Assembly: GCF_041915215.1 (NCBI RefSeq) | Contig: NZ_JAYSBV010000012.1 | Length of the DNA: 64,000 nt | Origin: Zoogloea sp021286885 | GTDB lineage: Bacteria > Pseudomonadota > Gammaproteobacteria > Burkholderiales > Rhodocyclaceae | Direction: 5' to 3' (one strand) | In this document: positions 61,820-64,000 of the stretch, piece after piece | Position numbering within the stretch: the stretch's first letter is position 1 | Layout: every line of letters starts with the position of its first letter | Notes under the pieces: model-generated | Databases searched by the model: none | What the model saw: the letters and a program-made list of their open reading frames with translations, nothing else | What the model was told of the DNA's origin: nothing | Position numbers and translations under genes: made by a program

Positions 61820-62889
61820 GCGCGCTCGATATTCTGGTCACCACCTACAACGGCGTCGCCCACCTGGGTGACTGCCTGCAATCCCTCGTCCGGCAACGCT
61901 TCACCGACTTTCGGGTGCTGGTGATCGACAACGCCTCCAGCGACGCCACCCCCGCGCTGGTGGAAGAATGGATGGCCCGGGATGCCCGCATCCACTACCA
62001 CCGCAACCCCCAGAACATCGGCCACATGCTGTCCGCCGACACGGCCTACCGGATGACCGGGGCCGAATACGTGCTCCAGATCCACGACGACGACATGCTG
62101 CACCCGGACTTCCTCAGCCAGGTGCTGGAACAGGGTCTAATGCAGCATCCGGACTGCCCCTTCGCCTACAGCCTGTTTTACCGGCTGGTGGACGGTGTCA
62201 CCCTACCCGGCATCCACCAGTACCGGCCCGAGCTGCCCACCGGCGTGCATGACGTGCTGCCCGCCCTGTGCTTCACCAACTGGATCCTCCAGTCCTTCAC
62301 CGTGTTCCGGCGGGCATGGTTTGATGCGGTAGGCGGCTTCCAGCGCCACATCGCCCGGCTCCACCCGGAAGACGCGGTCAAGCTGCGGGGCGGGTTTGTG
62401 GATCACTACATGTGGGCCCGGCTCGCCACCCTGGGGCCCGCCTATGTGGTGGATGAGCCCCTGGGCTATTACCGCATCCACGCCAGCAGCCAGTTCAACC
62501 AGTCCAGCGGCAGCCGGCGCCTGATCCAGGAAGCGATCCGCACCTACGACTACATCTACGACGATCACGACCTGTTCGACGACGTGACCCGCTACCTGGT
62601 CAAGCTCAACCAGGCGGGCCGGCTGCTGACCCAGTGCGGGCTGATCAAAACCGCCGTCGACATGCTCCAGAGCCCCGACACGGGCCCCGAACTGGCGCCC
62701 ATCCGGCGTGCCTTCCTGCAGGGTCTGCACACCGGGCTGGAGCACATGGTGTTCGATTCCCCCAAGTTTCGGGAGCACTTCCGGCTGGAAACGCCGGAAA
62801 CCCTGGGCATGCTGGCCCAGATCATCCGCGACCTGCCCCCCGACACCACCCTGCGGCCCCGCAACACCCTGCGCGCCCGCATGTCCTGA
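61816..62889 (+). CDS. Family 2 glycosyltransferase
   Basis: 357 aa, GT-A fold. DILVTTYNGVAHLGDCLQSL at the start, IDNASSD for nucleotide binding and the metal-binding DDD in QIHDDDMLHPDF mark GT2. A long C-terminal helical part (about 240-357) follows. No membrane helices, so it probably acts at the cytoplasmic face on a lipid-linked glycan, perhaps with the sugar made by this operon. Starts on a four-base overlap with the Nudix gene. Confidence 0.92.
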   Translation: MSALDILVTTYNGVAHLGDCLQSLVRQRFTDFRVLVIDNASSDATPALVEEWMARDARIHYHRNPQNIGHMLSADTAYRMTGAEYVLQIHDDDMLHPDFLSQVLEQGLMQHPDCPFAYSLFYRLVDGVTLPGIHQYRPELPTGVHDVLPALCFTNWILQSFTVFRRAWFDAVGGFQRHIARLHPEDAVKLRGGFVDHYMWARLATLGPAYVVDEPLGYYRIHASSQFNQSSGSRRLIQEAIRTYDYIYDDHDLFDDVTRYLVKLNQAGRLLTQCGLIKTAVDMLQSPDTGPELAPIRRAFLQGLHTGLEHMVFDSPKFREHFRLETPETLGMLAQIIRDLPPDTTLRPRNTLRARMS

Positions 62890-62904
62890 GCCGCCCCCCG
62901 CGCC

Positions 62905-63945
62905 ATGTCCCCCGCCCTGCTTGCCGCCCCACTAAACCCGTTTGCCGACTGGGCCGCCCTGCGTGGCGCCCGGATCTTCATCACCGGCGGCACCGGCCTG
63001 TTCGGCCACTGGCTGCAGCCCCTGCTCTGCCGGGCCAACCAAACCCACGGACTGGGGCTGCAGCTCACGGTACTGAGCCGCGACCCGGCGCGCTTTCTGG
63101 CCGCCCATCCGGAACTGGCCGATGATACGGCGCTCAGCTTCATCGCCGGGGATGTGCGCGACTTTGCCTTCCCGGCAGGGGAATTCAGCCATGTGATCCA
63201 CGGGGCGGCCACCGCCGCTGCCGCCACCTTCCACCGCCAGGAAGACGCCCTCACCAAGTTCGACACCACCTATGCCGGTACCCGCCGGGTGCTGGATTTC
63301 GTGGCCGAACGGGGTATCCCGCGCCTGCTGGTGCTGGGCTCGGGCGCTTACTACGGCCCCCTCCAGGCGGGCCACACGGCCTACCCGGAGGACTACCCGG
63401 TCGCCCCCGAGCCCGGCAATCTGGACGTGGCCATTGGCCATGCCAAGCGGGCGGCGGAGTTCCTGTGCGCGGCCTACGCGGCCCGCCACGGGTTTTCGTA
63501 TTCGGTGGCGCGCTGCTTTTCCTTTGTCGGCCCCCATCTGCCCCTGGATCTGCACTACGCCATCGGCAACTTCATTCGCGATGCGCTGACGGCGCCCGCC
63601 ATCATCGTGGGGGGCGACGGCAGCCCGATCCGCTCCTATCTGTATCTGGGCGACCTGATGGTCTGGCTGCTGACCGTGCTCACCCGGGGCGCCCCGGGGC
63701 AGGCCTACAACGTGGGCTCGGATGAAGCGATCAGCATCGGCGAACTGGCCCGGCGGGTGGGCGCGCTGTTGGCGCCCGGCAAGCCGGTACACATCCTGGG
63801 CCAGCCGAACGGGCTGCCTACCCGCAACATCTACGTGCCGGACATCCGCCGCGCCCGGGCGGAACTGGGGCTGGACGTACTCACCCCGCTGGATGATGCG
63901 ATCCGCATCACCGCCCGCCATGCCGCGCCCCAAAGGCCGAATTAG
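62905..63945 (+). CDS. NAD-dependent epimerase/dehydratase family protein with atypical active site
   Basis: 346 aa extended short-chain dehydrogenase. The Rossmann motif ITGGTGLFGHWL and HGAATAAA, GSGAYYGPL, SYLYLGDLM and GQAYNVGSDEAISI fit nucleotide-sugar epimerases/dehydratases. At the usual YxxxK catalytic site the sequence reads IGHAK (Ile177 to Lys181), so the Tyr is replaced by Ile while Lys is kept and KRAAEFL follows normally. It may be a 4-ketosugar reductase working by another route, a binding protein, or inactive. Last visible gene of the operon, 15 bp after the glycosyltransferase. Confidence 0.85.
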   Translation: MSPALLAAPLNPFADWAALRGARIFITGGTGLFGHWLQPLLCRANQTHGLGLQLTVLSRDPARFLAAHPELADDTALSFIAGDVRDFAFPAGEFSHVIHGAATAAAATFHRQEDALTKFDTTYAGTRRVLDFVAERGIPRLLVLGSGAYYGPLQAGHTAYPEDYPVAPEPGNLDVAIGHAKRAAEFLCAAYAARHGFSYSVARCFSFVGPHLPLDLHYAIGNFIRDALTAPAIIVGGDGSPIRSYLYLGDLMVWLLTVLTRGAPGQAYNVGSDEAISIGELARRVGALLAPGKPVHILGQPNGLPTRNIYVPDIRRARAELGLDVLTPLDDAIRITARHAAPQRPN

Positions 63946-64000
63946 CCCCGGCTGACCGGTCTTTTCCGGCCATGGCCCGCCCGGGCCTGGTTTCACAATG
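63946..64000. other. Window end, no gene assigned
   Basis: 55 bp after the epimerase stop. Inverted CCGGTC/GGCC-type elements around 63955-63980 may form a weak hairpin. ATG in the final three bases could begin the next gene, but nothing can be read. Confidence 0.3.

Overview
The window is a GC-rich chromosomal segment of a Gram-negative bacterium, most likely a betaproteobacterium of the Rhodocyclales type (inference). Supporting marks are the linked order rpe-gph-trpE-trpG-trpD-trpC with apaG diverging from rpe, the yhdP-nitrilase-tldD block facing glnE, the outer-membrane assembly proteins TamB and YhdP, and strong third-position GC, which also opens very long meaningless frames on the antisense strands. 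No CRISPR array, integrase or transposase is seen.

Layout. 1-925 is a minus-strand array of Ala(GGC), Glu(TTC) and Asp(GTC) tRNA genes with a clear sigma-70 promoter at its upstream end and an exact internal duplication. 1012-6887 holds housekeeping genes: a D-2-hydroxyglutarate/D-lactate-type flavin dehydrogenase, a patatin-like esterase, rimO, a 3-hydroxybutyryl-CoA dehydrogenase, an FKBP isomerase and msrA. A Fic-family AMPylator (7067-8263) is bracketed by a 27-bp imperfect direct repeat and looks like a small inserted cassette. 8432-12308 is glcDEF (glycolate oxidase), which meets tamB tail to tail. tamB follows trpC by four bases at the end of the rpe-gph-trpEGDC block (12305-21903).

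22115-32003 contains apaG, an unknown small protein, a rhodanese-ankyrin fusion coupled to a tandem SagB-type nitroreductase, a DUF2238 membrane protein, an Atm1-like ABC exporter, and a response regulator followed by a large hybrid histidine kinase with HPt. 32051-45178 carries a MocR-type regulator, a coupled pair of a lipoprotein and a secreted double PilJ-domain protein, tldD, a nitrilase, yhdP, glnE and a HAD phosphatase. 45406-47109 has two overlapping lipoprotein genes (one FlgO-like) and a small secreted protein, preceded by an AT-rich stretch.

47135-53043 is an ethanolamine-use locus: an EutR-like AraC regulator diverges from permease-eutB-eutC-porin, with two helically phased direct repeats just before the permease. 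A 58-residue lipoprotein gene follows on the other strand. 53500-63945 is a tightly packed nine-gene sugar-nucleotide/glycan operon: rfbF, rfbG and rfbH would make a CDP-linked 3,6-dideoxy-4-ketohexose precursor. They are followed by a NeuB-cupin fusion, an acetolactate-synthase-like ThDP enzyme, a C-methyltransferase-type enzyme, a GDP-mannose-hydrolase-like Nudix protein, a family 2 glycosyltransferase and an SDR lacking the usual catalytic tyrosine. This combination does not match a pathway I can name and is the best candidate here for new chemistry, probably a branched or carbon-extended surface sugar.
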